Position numbers and translations under genes: made by a program. A stretch of DNA of 50,404 nucleotides from Planctomycetaceae bacterium UBA2671 (GTDB taxonomy: Bacteria > Planctomycetota > Planctomycetia > Planctomycetales > Planctomycetaceae). Location of the stretch: positions 1 to 50,404 of the forward strand of contig DEML01000052.1 in assembly GCA_002359185.1 (NCBI GenBank), in the 5' to 3' direction. This document shows, piece by piece, positions 40,168-48,728 of the stretch (within the stretch, counting starts at the first letter, position 1; each line of letters opens with the position of its first letter). The notes under the pieces were generated by a model. That model ran no database searches and had not been told where the DNA came from. It saw only the letters and a list, made by a program, of their open reading frames with translations.

Positions 40168-40923
40168 ATGACATTTCCCTCATCCGGTGTGAAACGGTTG
40201 CAACTTCCAATTGCGATCACCTTGTTGCTTTTCCTGTTGACGGCAAGTGGACTCGATGCGGATGACAAGGCAGTTCATTCGGCTGCGATTACTGGCAATG
40301 AGCCGGGGTTTCGGGATTTGACCGCGGACGATTTTGTGAATGTCAATTGTGCAGAGGATACCTGGCAATGGAAAGAGAACACCCTCTACTGCACGGGAAT
40401 ACCTACCGGGGTTTTGCGTACGAAGAAACAATTCACAAATTGCGAAATCGTTGCGGAGTGGTGCCATCGGAAACCGGGTGGGAATTCGGGAATCTTTTTA
40501 TGGACGACTGAGGCATCAATCGAAAAGCTGGAAAGTGAAGGCAAGCCGGGATTGCCACATGGTGTTGAAGTTCAGATACTCGATCTCGATTACGGACCAC
40601 AGTACGAAGAACGGACTGGCAAAAAAGGTGACTGGTTCACCTCGCATGGCGATATCTTTCCGGTTGGCGTAACAAGGATGACGCTCTTCGAGCCACTTTC
40701 GCCCAACGGCAGCCGGAGTTTTCCCTCGGAGAATCGCAGCCGGGGAGCCAATGAGTGGAATCACTATTATGTGCGAGCAATCAACGGAGAAGTCCGTTTG
40801 TGGGTGAATGGTGGCGAAGTTTCTGGCGGTAAAGATTGTCAGCCGGCTTCTGGATACATTTGTCTGGAATCAGAAGGGGCACCGATTGAGTTTCGGAAAT
40901 TGCGAATTCGGGAATTGCCATAA
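40168..40923 (+). CDS. Secreted DUF1080 (3-keto-disaccharide hydrolase) domain protein
   Basis: The 251-residue protein has a signal peptide (about 1-32, LPIAITLLLFLLTASGLDAD) and a single DUF1080 jelly-roll domain (about 40-250: FRDLTADDFVNVNCAEDTWQ, RKPGGNSGIFLWT, HGVEVQILDLDYG, ANEWNHYYVRAINGEVRLWV). It is likely a periplasmic glycoside-processing protein. ATG 40168 has AGGAAA at the right distance. It is the one-domain counterpart of the fusion protein at 7340-9262. The next gene, sdhC, has its own promoter-like sequence, so this gene is probably independent. Confidence 0.88.
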   Translation: MTFPSSGVKRLQLPIAITLLLFLLTASGLDADDKAVHSAAITGNEPGFRDLTADDFVNVNCAEDTWQWKENTLYCTGIPTGVLRTKKQFTNCEIVAEWCHRKPGGNSGIFLWTTEASIEKLESEGKPGLPHGVEVQILDLDYGPQYEERTGKKGDWFTSHGDIFPVGVTRMTLFEPLSPNGSRSFPSENRSRGANEWNHYYVRAINGEVRLWVNGGEVSGGKDCQPASGYICLESEGAPIEFRKLRIRELP

Positions 40924-40973
40924 GCCACTCCTATGAATTGAGCCCGTCTCAGAATGCGACAATTTGACTTGGT

Positions 40974-41001
40974 TTGCACCTTTGTTGATTGCTCCTATAC
41001 T
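40974..41001 (+). promoter_or_regulatory. Putative sigma-70 promoter of sdhCAB
   Basis: TTGCAC (40974-40979) and TATACT (40996-41001) are 16 bases apart and lie about 95 bases before the sdhC start. The match is good for the -10 and fair for the -35 element. Confidence 0.4.
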
Positions 41002-41096
41002 GAGAAGTCTTATCGAGTGAAGATCATTTTGAGAATCACTCGTAGTTATTCCACTTTGATATACATCCTCTCCTCTCAATCGAATCGCTACCGACC

Positions 41097-41918
41097 ATGG
41101 CCTGGGTAACCGACGCTATTAAATCCTCGATTGGTAAGAAATTTCTGATGGCCTGCACTGGCTTTCTGCTGTGCGGCTTCCTGGTCATGCATTTAATCGG
41201 CAACCTGCTGATGTATGTTGGTCCAGATGTTTATAATAACTATGCCCATACTCTGCATTCTCAGGAAATGCTGATTAAGGTGGCTGAGTTTGGCCTGTTG
41301 ATTTTGTTTGCCATTCATATCTGGCTGGGGTTTGAAACGAACCTGGAAAATCGCGAGTCTCGCAAGACACGCTACGCAGTCAAGAAATCGAAAATCCCCG
41401 AACGTAAGATTCCCTATTTTCTCTCTCCAGAAAATTACATGCTGTTTACAGGAGTGATTGTTTTCATCTTCCTGCTGATTCACCTCGGAGATTTCACCTT
41501 CAATATCACGATGCCAGATAAGCTTAAAGGACGTGAACCGTACGATAAAGCAATCATTATAATGCGGACGCCACTCTCCACCATCAGTTATATTATTGGA
41601 GTCCTTTTGCTTGGCTGGCATCTCTCTCACGGTGTGACGAGCATGTTCCAGACTCTTGGGCTGAAACATCCCAAGTACGATCCCATGATCCGAGCGATTG
41701 GCCCGGTCTTCGCCGTTATCATTGCCGTCGGTTTTGCCAGCTTTCCAATTTATGCCTGGTTGATTCCTTACGATCCCTATGCCGCTCCCGGTGTTGAAGA
41801 ACACCAGGAAAAATCACATTCACTGACTCACTCTGACTTGATCGCTCCGCTTTGTAGTCACGAAAAGACGACTTTTGAGCCTCATTCAGCTTGGGCGACA
41901 TCATTGAATCGCGTTTGA
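41097..41918 (+). CDS. sdhC: Succinate dehydrogenase cytochrome b subunit (b558 type)
   Basis: The 273-residue membrane subunit holds heme and quinone and anchors SdhAB. It has about five hydrophobic helices and histidines at suitable depths (H32, H74, H129, H175, H178), fitting the single-subunit diheme b558 type, in which there is no separate SdhD. The last roughly 40 residues (after PYAAPGVEEHQ) are hydrophilic and look like a tail that I do not recognise from the family. It heads the sdhCAB operon; sdhA follows 62 bases later. Confidence 0.93.
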   Translation: MAWVTDAIKSSIGKKFLMACTGFLLCGFLVMHLIGNLLMYVGPDVYNNYAHTLHSQEMLIKVAEFGLLILFAIHIWLGFETNLENRESRKTRYAVKKSKIPERKIPYFLSPENYMLFTGVIVFIFLLIHLGDFTFNITMPDKLKGREPYDKAIIIMRTPLSTISYIIGVLLLGWHLSHGVTSMFQTLGLKHPKYDPMIRAIGPVFAVIIAVGFASFPIYAWLIPYDPYAAPGVEEHQEKSHSLTHSDLIAPLCSHEKTTFEPHSAWATSLNRV

Positions 41919-41980
41919 CGCAATCTTGATCTGCACTGTCTCATTGCAATTTTTTTATTCCATCTGGATTACATGAAATC

Positions 41981-43897
41981 ATGTCCCTGTTGCAATCCAA
42001 CGTCCCTGAAGGTCCCATCGCCGAAAAGTGGACCCGACATAAAAACGAACTGAAACTTGTTGCTCCCAACAATAAGCGAAAGTACGAAATCCTTGTCATC
42101 GGCACAGGTCTCGCCGGAGCCTCAGCCGCGGCTTCGCTGGGGGAACTGGGATACAACGTAAAAACATTCTGCTATCAGGATTCCGCTCGTCGCGCTCACA
42201 GCATCGCGGCTCAGGGAGGAATCAATGCGGCTAAGAATTATCCCAACGATGGCGATTCCGTATGGCGATTGTTCTACGATACAGTCAAAGGGGGCGACTA
42301 TCGTTCCCGTGAAGCCAACGTGTATCGATTAGCAGAAGTCTCAGCTAATATTATCGACCAATGCGTTGCCCAGGGCGTACCCTTCGCCCGTGAATATGGT
42401 GGTCTGCTCGCTAACCGAACCTTCGGAGGCGCTCAGGTTTCACGAACTTTCTATGCTCGTGGACAAACTGGTCAGCAATTATTGCTCGGTGCCTACTCGG
42501 CTTTGATGCGTCAGGTTAATAAAGGCAAAGTTCAGAACTTTGCCCGCCGCGAAATGCTCGATCTAGTCAATATCGACGGGAATGCCCGGGGTGTGATCGT
42601 TCGTAATATGGTGTCTGGCAAACTCGAACGCTATGTCGGCGATGCCGTTCTGCTTTGCACAGGAGGATATGGAAACGCCTACTATCTCTCGACAAATGCC
42701 ATGGGCTGTAATGTGACAGCTGCCTGGCGATGTTACAAGCGGGGAGCTTATTACGCCAACCCTTGTTACACGCAGATTCATCCAACCTGTATTCCCGTTT
42801 CCGGCGACTATCAGTCCAAACTGACACTGATGAGCGAATCGCTTCGAAACGATGGTCGTGTCTGGGTTCCAAAAGATGTGAATGACAAACGATCCCCAGA
42901 ACAAATTCCGGAAGCGGATCGCGATTATTATCTCGAACGTCGTTATCCGGCTTTCGGGAACATGGTTCCTCGCGACGTTGCCTCCCGAGCCGCCAAAGAA
43001 CGCTGTGATGAAGGATACGGCGTAAATGAATCGGGCAGGGCAGTCTACCTCGATTTCAAGCGGGCTATTGCCGAACAGGGACAAAAGGCCATTGAAGCCA
43101 AGTACGGGAACCTGTTCCATATGTATCGCAAGATCACAAACGAAAATCCCTACGAAGTGCCGATGAAAATCTACCCAGCCGTGCATTACACGATGGGGGG
43201 ATTGTGGGTCGACTACAACCTGCAAAGTACAATTCCCGGCCTGTACGTTCTTGGTGAAGCAAACTTCTCGGACCATGGAGCGAATCGACTCGGAGCCTCG
43301 GCTCTGATGCAGGGCCTGGCCGATGGTTACTTTGTTGCTCCTTATACAGTTGGCCATCATCTGGCTTCGAACAAGCTCGAAAAGGTCGACACAAACAACC
43401 CTGCGTTTGAACAGGTCGAATCGGAAGTGCAGGGGAGGATCGACAAATTCCTCTCGATTAAAGGTTCTCGCTCAGTAGACAGTTTCCATCGAGAACTGGG
43501 CCTGGTCATGTGGGACAACTGCGGCATGGCTCGCAACGCGGCTGGTCTGCATGAGGCGATTGAAAAAATCCAGGGAATTCGCTGGGAGTTCTGGCAGAAT
43601 GTCCGGGTGACCGGTTCCGGACATCAACTCAACATGGAACTGGAAAAAGCAGGTCGTGTCGCCGACTTCCTGGAATTCGGAGAACTGCTCGCTCGCGATG
43701 CCTTGGCACGTGAGGAATCTTGTGGAGGTCACTTCCGGGAAGAGCATCAAACTCCGGAAAACGAAGCCCGACGAGATGATGAAAACTTCGCACATGTGGC
43801 CGCCTGGGAATATCAGGGAGACGATGCCACACCGATACGACATCAGGAAGAACTCAACTTCGAAAATGTCAAATTGACGCAACGAAGCTATAAGTAA
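41981..43897 (+). CDS. sdhA: Succinate dehydrogenase flavoprotein subunit
   Basis: The 638-residue SdhA oxidises succinate to fumarate and passes electrons to SdhB. The FAD-binding start ILVIGTGLAGASAAASLGEL (about 37-56), the histidine for covalent FAD (H73 in RRAHSIAAQGGINAAKN), and the substrate region with HYTMGGLWVDY and GANRLGASALMQGL are present. The pairing with a b558-type SdhC fits the Bacteroidetes/epsilonproteobacteria-like succinate dehydrogenase group. Membrane-bound through SdhC on the cytoplasmic face. Confidence 0.97.
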   Translation: MSLLQSNVPEGPIAEKWTRHKNELKLVAPNNKRKYEILVIGTGLAGASAAASLGELGYNVKTFCYQDSARRAHSIAAQGGINAAKNYPNDGDSVWRLFYDTVKGGDYRSREANVYRLAEVSANIIDQCVAQGVPFAREYGGLLANRTFGGAQVSRTFYARGQTGQQLLLGAYSALMRQVNKGKVQNFARREMLDLVNIDGNARGVIVRNMVSGKLERYVGDAVLLCTGGYGNAYYLSTNAMGCNVTAAWRCYKRGAYYANPCYTQIHPTCIPVSGDYQSKLTLMSESLRNDGRVWVPKDVNDKRSPEQIPEADRDYYLERRYPAFGNMVPRDVASRAAKERCDEGYGVNESGRAVYLDFKRAIAEQGQKAIEAKYGNLFHMYRKITNENPYEVPMKIYPAVHYTMGGLWVDYNLQSTIPGLYVLGEANFSDHGANRLGASALMQGLADGYFVAPYTVGHHLASNKLEKVDTNNPAFEQVESEVQGRIDKFLSIKGSRSVDSFHRELGLVMWDNCGMARNAAGLHEAIEKIQGIRWEFWQNVRVTGSGHQLNMELEKAGRVADFLEFGELLARDALAREESCGGHFREEHQTPENEARRDDENFAHVAAWEYQGDDATPIRHQEELNFENVKLTQRSYK

Positions 43898-43947
43898 CCA
43901 ACACTGTAATTCATTCTTTAAATTTTATTGATCGAAAGCGGAAACGG

Positions 43948-44010
43948 GAAAGCGGAAAGCCGGTATTTAATCATCCCCCATTGCCAGTTCAATGTCGGCT
44001 TTCCGCTTTC
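43948..44010. repeat. 15-bp inverted repeat between sdhA and sdhB
   Basis: GAAAGCGGAAAGCCG (43948-43962) and CGGCTTTCCGCTTTC (43996-44010) are perfectly complementary around a 33-base loop, ending 34 bases before the sdhB start. No T-run follows. Confidence 0.85.
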
Positions 44011-44044
44011 TGCCCTCAGCTTTCGAAAACTTCAGGATTCTGTC

Positions 44045-44797
44045 ATGAAACTGACACTCCACATCTGGCGACAGTCCAATAAAGAAACTAAAGGCGAGTT
44101 CAAAACTTACGAACTTCCTGATGTTTCAGAACACATGTCGTTTCTGGAGATGCTCGATGTTTTGAACGAAAAACTGATTTCTCAAAACGAGGAACCAGTC
44201 GCGTTCGATCACGATTGCCGGGAAGGGATTTGTGGTTCGTGTAGTATGATGATCAATGGTCAGGCTCACGGCCCCGATCTGAAAACAACAGCCTGTCAGC
44301 TTCATATGCGAAAATTCAAAGATGGGGACGATGTCTGGATTGAACCCTGGCGAGCCGATGCGTTTCCTGTCCTGAAAGATCTGGTCGTCGATCGTTCTGC
44401 ATTTGATCGCATCATGCAGGCTGGTGCATTCGTTTCCGTGAACACAGGAAATGCTCCGGACGCAAATTCGACGATCGTCCCCAAAATGAATGCTGACCTA
44501 GCATTTGACGCCGCTACTTGCATTGGCTGTGGAGCCTGTGTCGCTGCCTGCAAAAATGCCTCAGCGATGCTGTTCGTTTCCGCCAAAGTTTCTCAGTATG
44601 CATTATTGCCTCAGGGAGATCCTGAACGCAAAACTCGTGTTCTGAGAATGGTGGCTCAAATGGATAAAGAGGGCTTCGGCGGTTGTTCAAATACCAACGA
44701 ATGCGAAGCAGCTTGCCCAGCTGGAATCAGTGTCAACAACATTGCTCGATTGAATCGCGAGTATTTCAAAGCGACATTGACCTCACGAGAATCCTAA
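44045..44797 (+). CDS. sdhB: Succinate dehydrogenase iron-sulfur subunit
   Basis: The 250-residue SdhB carries electrons from FAD to quinone. The [2Fe-2S] ligands are C58, C63, C66 and C84 (DCREGICGSCSM), the [4Fe-4S] ligands C159, C162, C165, C169 region (CIGCGACVAAC), and the [3Fe-4S] cysteines C214, C220 and C224 (CSNTNECEAACPAG). The ATG at 44045 is selected because the family-like start MKLTLHIWR follows and AGGATT lies upstream; an in-frame TTG at 43928 would read through the inverted repeat. Confidence 0.96.
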   Translation: MKLTLHIWRQSNKETKGEFKTYELPDVSEHMSFLEMLDVLNEKLISQNEEPVAFDHDCREGICGSCSMMINGQAHGPDLKTTACQLHMRKFKDGDDVWIEPWRADAFPVLKDLVVDRSAFDRIMQAGAFVSVNTGNAPDANSTIVPKMNADLAFDAATCIGCGACVAACKNASAMLFVSAKVSQYALLPQGDPERKTRVLRMVAQMDKEGFGGCSNTNECEAACPAGISVNNIARLNREYFKATLTSRES

Positions 44798-44864
44798 TCG
44801 CGTAGGGTAGGCTTTTCGTGTCAAATGATAAGACACAGCAGATCAATTATATTTGACGAATGAG

Positions 44865-45962
44865 ATGCAGATGAAGACTTCTTTGATCGACTGGCATCGC
44901 GCTCATCAGGCTCGGCTCGTCGAATTTGCTGGCTGGGAAATGCCGATTCAGTACACTACGATTATAGAAGAACATCATGCTGTGCGTAGTCAGGCAGGTT
45001 TGTTCGACATCTCCCACATGGGAAGACTTTACATTCGAGGAGCCGATGCGGAAGTCTTCCTGAACTTGGTGGTCACGATCGATGTTTCCAGATTGTCACC
45101 AGGACGAATCCGCTATGCCTTGGCAACGAACGAGCAGGGGGGAGTTCGAGATGATGTACTCGTATACCGTCTTGAAAACGAATTTCTCGTCGTTGTTAAT
45201 GCCTCCAATCGAGAAAAGATTGTCGAGTTCTGGAATACTCAATCCCAGAAATTTTCCGATGTTCAGATCGATGATAAAACTCTAGTAACATCGATGATTG
45301 CCGTTCAGGGACCGAAAGCTGTCGACATTATTCGTCAGGATTTTCCGCATGCAGCTGATTTGAGGTATTACCATTCGGTTCAGGAATCAGGGCAGGGGGG
45401 AGATTTTCTGATAAGCAGGACAGGTTATACGGGAGAAGATGGCTTTGAATTCATCGGCTCTCCTGATGAAATCAATGCGATCTGGTCTTATTTATACGAG
45501 CAAAATCAGCCAACCCTACAGGCCTGCGGTTTAGGTTGCCGAGATACATTGCGACTCGAAGCCGGGATGCCACTCTATGGACATGAACTCTCAGAAACGA
45601 TTGATCCCCTTTCTGCGGGATTGAAATTTGCTGTCTCACTCACCAAAGAGAGCTTTCTGGGAAAAGATCAAATGACTTCAATTTCCGAAGCAGGATTGGA
45701 GAAACAGCGAGTTGGATTGGAACTGGAGGGTCGTCGAATCGCCCGAGAAGGAGCTACGGTCGAGACTCCAGATGGACATACGATTGGGGAAGTTACATCA
45801 GGAACATTCTCACCGACACTCGATAAATCGATTGCGATGGCCTATGTACCGTTAGAGTCGGGTGCAATCGGCACAAAGCTCCTGATCAATATACGCGGAA
45901 AAACTCACCCTGCTATCGTGACATCTCTCCCGTTCTACCAAAGATCAACTGTCACAGGATAA
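44865..45962 (+). CDS. gcvT: Glycine cleavage system T protein (aminomethyltransferase)
   Basis: GcvT takes the aminomethyl group from lipoylated GcvH and gives methylene-tetrahydrofolate and ammonia. The product, 365 residues from this start, shows LVEFAGWEMPIQY, LFDISHMGRLYIRG, LATNEQGGVRDDVLVYRL, SRTGYTGEDGFEF and LRLEAGMPLYGHEL, the family signatures. The start is uncertain among ATG 44865, ATG 44871 and TTG 44853; all are within a few residues of each other. No gcvH or gcvP is visible, so the operon seen in many bacteria is absent here. Confidence 0.95.
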   Translation: MQMKTSLIDWHRAHQARLVEFAGWEMPIQYTTIIEEHHAVRSQAGLFDISHMGRLYIRGADAEVFLNLVVTIDVSRLSPGRIRYALATNEQGGVRDDVLVYRLENEFLVVVNASNREKIVEFWNTQSQKFSDVQIDDKTLVTSMIAVQGPKAVDIIRQDFPHAADLRYYHSVQESGQGGDFLISRTGYTGEDGFEFIGSPDEINAIWSYLYEQNQPTLQACGLGCRDTLRLEAGMPLYGHELSETIDPLSAGLKFAVSLTKESFLGKDQMTSISEAGLEKQRVGLELEGRRIAREGATVETPDGHTIGEVTSGTFSPTLDKSIAMAYVPLESGAIGTKLLINIRGKTHPAIVTSLPFYQRSTVTG

Positions 45963-46082
45963 AGACTTGCGAAAGCTATTTTCTTAGGGAATAATCTTTA
46001 AACTCGTATAGTGAACATGAGAAACTGATTTGCTCCTGAAATCGCTGTTGTTATCCCGCTCAATTCTTTCGATTCCCGCACC

Positions 46083-46904
46083 ATGAAAAGATTTGAAGAC
46101 TCAGCCGCTATCATTACCGGCCCCAGTGATCAGGGGATTGGTGGAGCAATCGCTGAGCGACTGGCTGAGGAAGGTGCCGATTTAATTTTATTGGGACTTG
46201 AAAAGCCAACTCGGCTTATCAAACGTCTGGTTCGCCGCGGCACTTCGGTCTGCTGGCATCGAGTCGATGTAACCAATACGCAAATGATTCAGGATGCCGT
46301 CAGTTGCTGTTATGAGGAACTGGGGCACATTGAAATTCTGGTCAATAATGCAGGAGTGGAATTTTCGAAGAAATTCGAAGAGATTGCAGATGATGAGTGG
46401 GACAGGCTGATTTCTGTCAATTTGACCGGTGCCATGAAAATGACTCGTGCAGTTTTACCTTTTTTAACAGAGCAGGGCGGAGTCATTATTAATATTGCTT
46501 CCGTCCTGGGAATGGCTGGCTGCCCTGGTTTTCATGCTTATTCGGCATCTAAAGCCGGATTGATAGGCATGACACAGTCACTCGCGTTGGAAATTGCTCC
46601 TTACGGGCAGCGTGCACTTTGTGTATCACCAGCGATTGTGCAGACGCCAATGGCTCATAAACACAGTGCCGATTTGAATTCGGAGGCGTGGCAAAAGCTG
46701 GAAGATGCTCATCCGCTTGGGATTGGCAGACCACAGGATGTCGCGGATGTTGTTGCTTTTCTTGCCTCGCATGAAGCCCGCTGGATGACTGGAATTTCCA
46801 TTCCACTGGGCTGGATTCCTTCTTTTGGACTCCCCGCTCCGTCCGCTTCTTCGATGCATCACTCAGCCGAACTTCGTAAAAATCAGGTCATTTCCACCAA
46901 ATAA
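46083..46904 (+). CDS. SDR-family oxidoreductase
   Basis: The 273-residue protein has the classical short-chain dehydrogenase fold: NNAG in LVNNAGVEF, catalytic Ser in NIASVLG, and YSASK. The N-terminal Gly motif TGPSDQGIG has one residue more than the usual TG-x3-G-x-G. The C-terminus is also unusual: instead of the usual DGG ending there is TGISIPLGWIPSFGLP and a 25-residue tail. A 3-oxoacyl-ACP reductase or sugar dehydrogenase is possible; substrate unknown. It stands alone between gcvT and the kinase gene. Confidence 0.88.
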   Translation: MKRFEDSAAIITGPSDQGIGGAIAERLAEEGADLILLGLEKPTRLIKRLVRRGTSVCWHRVDVTNTQMIQDAVSCCYEELGHIEILVNNAGVEFSKKFEEIADDEWDRLISVNLTGAMKMTRAVLPFLTEQGGVIINIASVLGMAGCPGFHAYSASKAGLIGMTQSLALEIAPYGQRALCVSPAIVQTPMAHKHSADLNSEAWQKLEDAHPLGIGRPQDVADVVAFLASHEARWMTGISIPLGWIPSFGLPAPSASSMHHSAELRKNQVISTK

Positions 46905-47003
46905 TTCAGTGACTTTCGACTGAATATGCTTTTATTGATGCATTCTTCCTGTTCTACGCAGCAGCCTGCTAAGCGCTGATTTTGTGCGCAGTCGCTATTT
47001 CTC

Positions 47004-47189
47004 TCAATCGACACTTTCGACAGTCACTTTGTTTGTCGTATAATCCATTGAAATGTTTTGGGCAATTCTGAGGGATTGTGCCAAACGGAATGATCGTTGA
47101 ATCTCAGCAAGCTGTTCAGCATTTCCTGAAATGATCGTTTGTCCGGATTGCGATTGATAATAAATAGTAATGACTCGAAATCGGCTCAT
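47004..47189 (-). CDS. Possible small hypothetical protein
   Basis: I do not recognise this 61-residue reading frame. It is antiparallel to its neighbours, fills most of the 333-base gap between the SDR and the kinase gene, and has a balanced composition (SRFRVITIYYQSQSGQTI at the start, NISMDYTTNKVTVESVD at the end) rather than the low-complexity look of a shadow frame. No signal or membrane segment is visible. An AGG sits about eight bases before the ATG. It may equally be chance. Confidence 0.35.
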   Translation of the reverse strand: MSRFRVITIYYQSQSGQTIISGNAEQLAEIQRSFRLAQSLRIAQNISMDYTTNKVTVESVD

Positions 47190-47237
47190 GAGATAGCCTG
47201 ATTTTGAAGTAGCGGCTCAGTGGCCGAAGGATACATC

Positions 47238-48611
47238 GTGTCTGAAGAGCACCTCATAGATAATTACCGCCTGGTGAATTGCCTCGCGACCGGATCCTGC
47301 AGTCAGATCTGGGAAGTCAATGATCAGGAAACTGGCGAACGTTTCGCCATGAAACTGCTACTGGAAGAGGCGTTTAAACAAGCCGAAATGAAGGCTACTT
47401 TAAAACGCGAATACAAAATTGCTGCCGGACTCGATCACCCCAATATCATTCAGGTTTTTGGCCATGTTCAAACCAAAAAGCATGCCTACATGATTATGGA
47501 ACATTTTGGTGGCCCAAATCTGAAACAGATTATCCGTGGAGATATTCTGGTCATCCACATGCGGCTGCGGAAGCTGGTGGAATGCCTGTTAATGGGGCTG
47601 TCTCATGTCCATGAGAAAGGGTGGCTGCATCGGGATGTCAAACCAGACAATATCATGATGACTAAAGCCACGGATGTCCGCCTGATTGATTTTTCACTTT
47701 CCTCAAAAGCTCCATCGGGCCTGTCCAAAATGCTGGGTGGAAAATCGAAAACGATTCAAGGGACTCGAACTTACATTGCCCCAGAAATTGTGCGTCGTAA
47801 ACTCCCTTCTGCTCAGTCAGATCTCTACAGTTTTGGAGTATCATTGTATGAATGTCTGACAGGCAGACCCCCCTTCATGGGGTCTTCGCCAAATGATTTG
47901 TTGATCAAGCACATTCAGGAACCCCCCGCGATTCCCTCGGCTTTCAATGAGAATGTCTCTACCGAAATGGATAAATTTGTTTTGCGACTGCTGGCAAAAA
48001 AGCCTGAAAATCGGCCCGATTCGGCCAGCGAGGCGTTATCCGAATTTCGTAGTGTGAAAATGTTTAATGAGGATCCTGAAGCCTATTCAACTGCGAAAAT
48101 CACGAAAGCCAAGGCTGAACTTGATGATTCTGTCGCAGCCACTTTAGATAGCCGAACTGACGCGGAACGTCAACAACGAATTCGTGATGGATTGGAAGTC
48201 GCACCAGCTCCTAAAAAACAGGCTCCGGCTCCTGCAAAAAAACCGGAACCGGAGAAGAAAAAGGCTCCACAGCGACCTCAGCAACCAGCCAATCAACCTC
48301 AAATGCAACCGCCTGCAGGATGGATGCCGGGGCAGCAAATGCCTGGACAGTATGCCCCTCAACCCGGTCAGCCAATGCCAGGTTATTATCCCCAGCAACC
48401 AGGGCAACCGATGCCGGGGCAACAGGCTCCGCCTCAGGGTGCTCCATCTCAGGGTGCTCCATCTCAGGGGCAGCCGAATCAACAACGGCAGCCCCAGCCG
48501 AAGCCACCTGCACCAAAATCGCCCCCTGCGAAAAAACCGGCTCCACCAGCCAAGCCTCAAGTGAATCCCGATGATTTACCATTTGCCGATGAATTGCCGG
48601 ATTTCAAGTAA
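47238..48611 (+). CDS. Serine/threonine protein kinase with Pro/Gln-rich C-terminal tail
   Basis: The 457-residue protein has a Hanks-type kinase domain (about 8-275). Lys39 (FAMKLL), HRDVKPDN (D133) and GTRTYIAPE are intact. The Gly-rich loop is weakened (LATGSCSQIW) and the DFG motif reads DFS (151-153). From about residue 315 the tail is low-complexity: KKPEPEKKKA, then many PGQ/QPM/PPQG repeats, and it ends in an acidic DDLPFADELPDFK. No membrane helix is present, so it is probably cytoplasmic. GTG 47238 has AAGGA at a good distance; GTG 47220 is an alternative. accA follows closely. Confidence 0.9.
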   Translation: MSEEHLIDNYRLVNCLATGSCSQIWEVNDQETGERFAMKLLLEEAFKQAEMKATLKREYKIAAGLDHPNIIQVFGHVQTKKHAYMIMEHFGGPNLKQIIRGDILVIHMRLRKLVECLLMGLSHVHEKGWLHRDVKPDNIMMTKATDVRLIDFSLSSKAPSGLSKMLGGKSKTIQGTRTYIAPEIVRRKLPSAQSDLYSFGVSLYECLTGRPPFMGSSPNDLLIKHIQEPPAIPSAFNENVSTEMDKFVLRLLAKKPENRPDSASEALSEFRSVKMFNEDPEAYSTAKITKAKAELDDSVAATLDSRTDAERQQRIRDGLEVAPAPKKQAPAPAKKPEPEKKKAPQRPQQPANQPQMQPPAGWMPGQQMPGQYAPQPGQPMPGYYPQQPGQPMPGQQAPPQGAPSQGAPSQGQPNQQRQPQPKPPAPKSPPAKKPAPPAKPQVNPDDLPFADELPDFK

Positions 48612-48728
48612 TTGCAAATCTTATTAGCTACGGAGCTATCTTTCGTTTCCAGCTCGAATGAGATATTCTTCTTATTCATTCCCAAGACAAATTTTGCAAA
48701 CACAAACTCTAAGCGAAGACTACCGCTC

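Noticed and set aside
41193..41804. 203-residue open frame antisense to sdhC
   Set aside because: sdhC is certain by helices and histidines; the antisense product is His/Asn/Gln-rich and without motif.
42563..43360. 265-residue open frame antisense to sdhA
   Set aside because: sdhA is unambiguous on the plus strand and the antisense product shows no domain.
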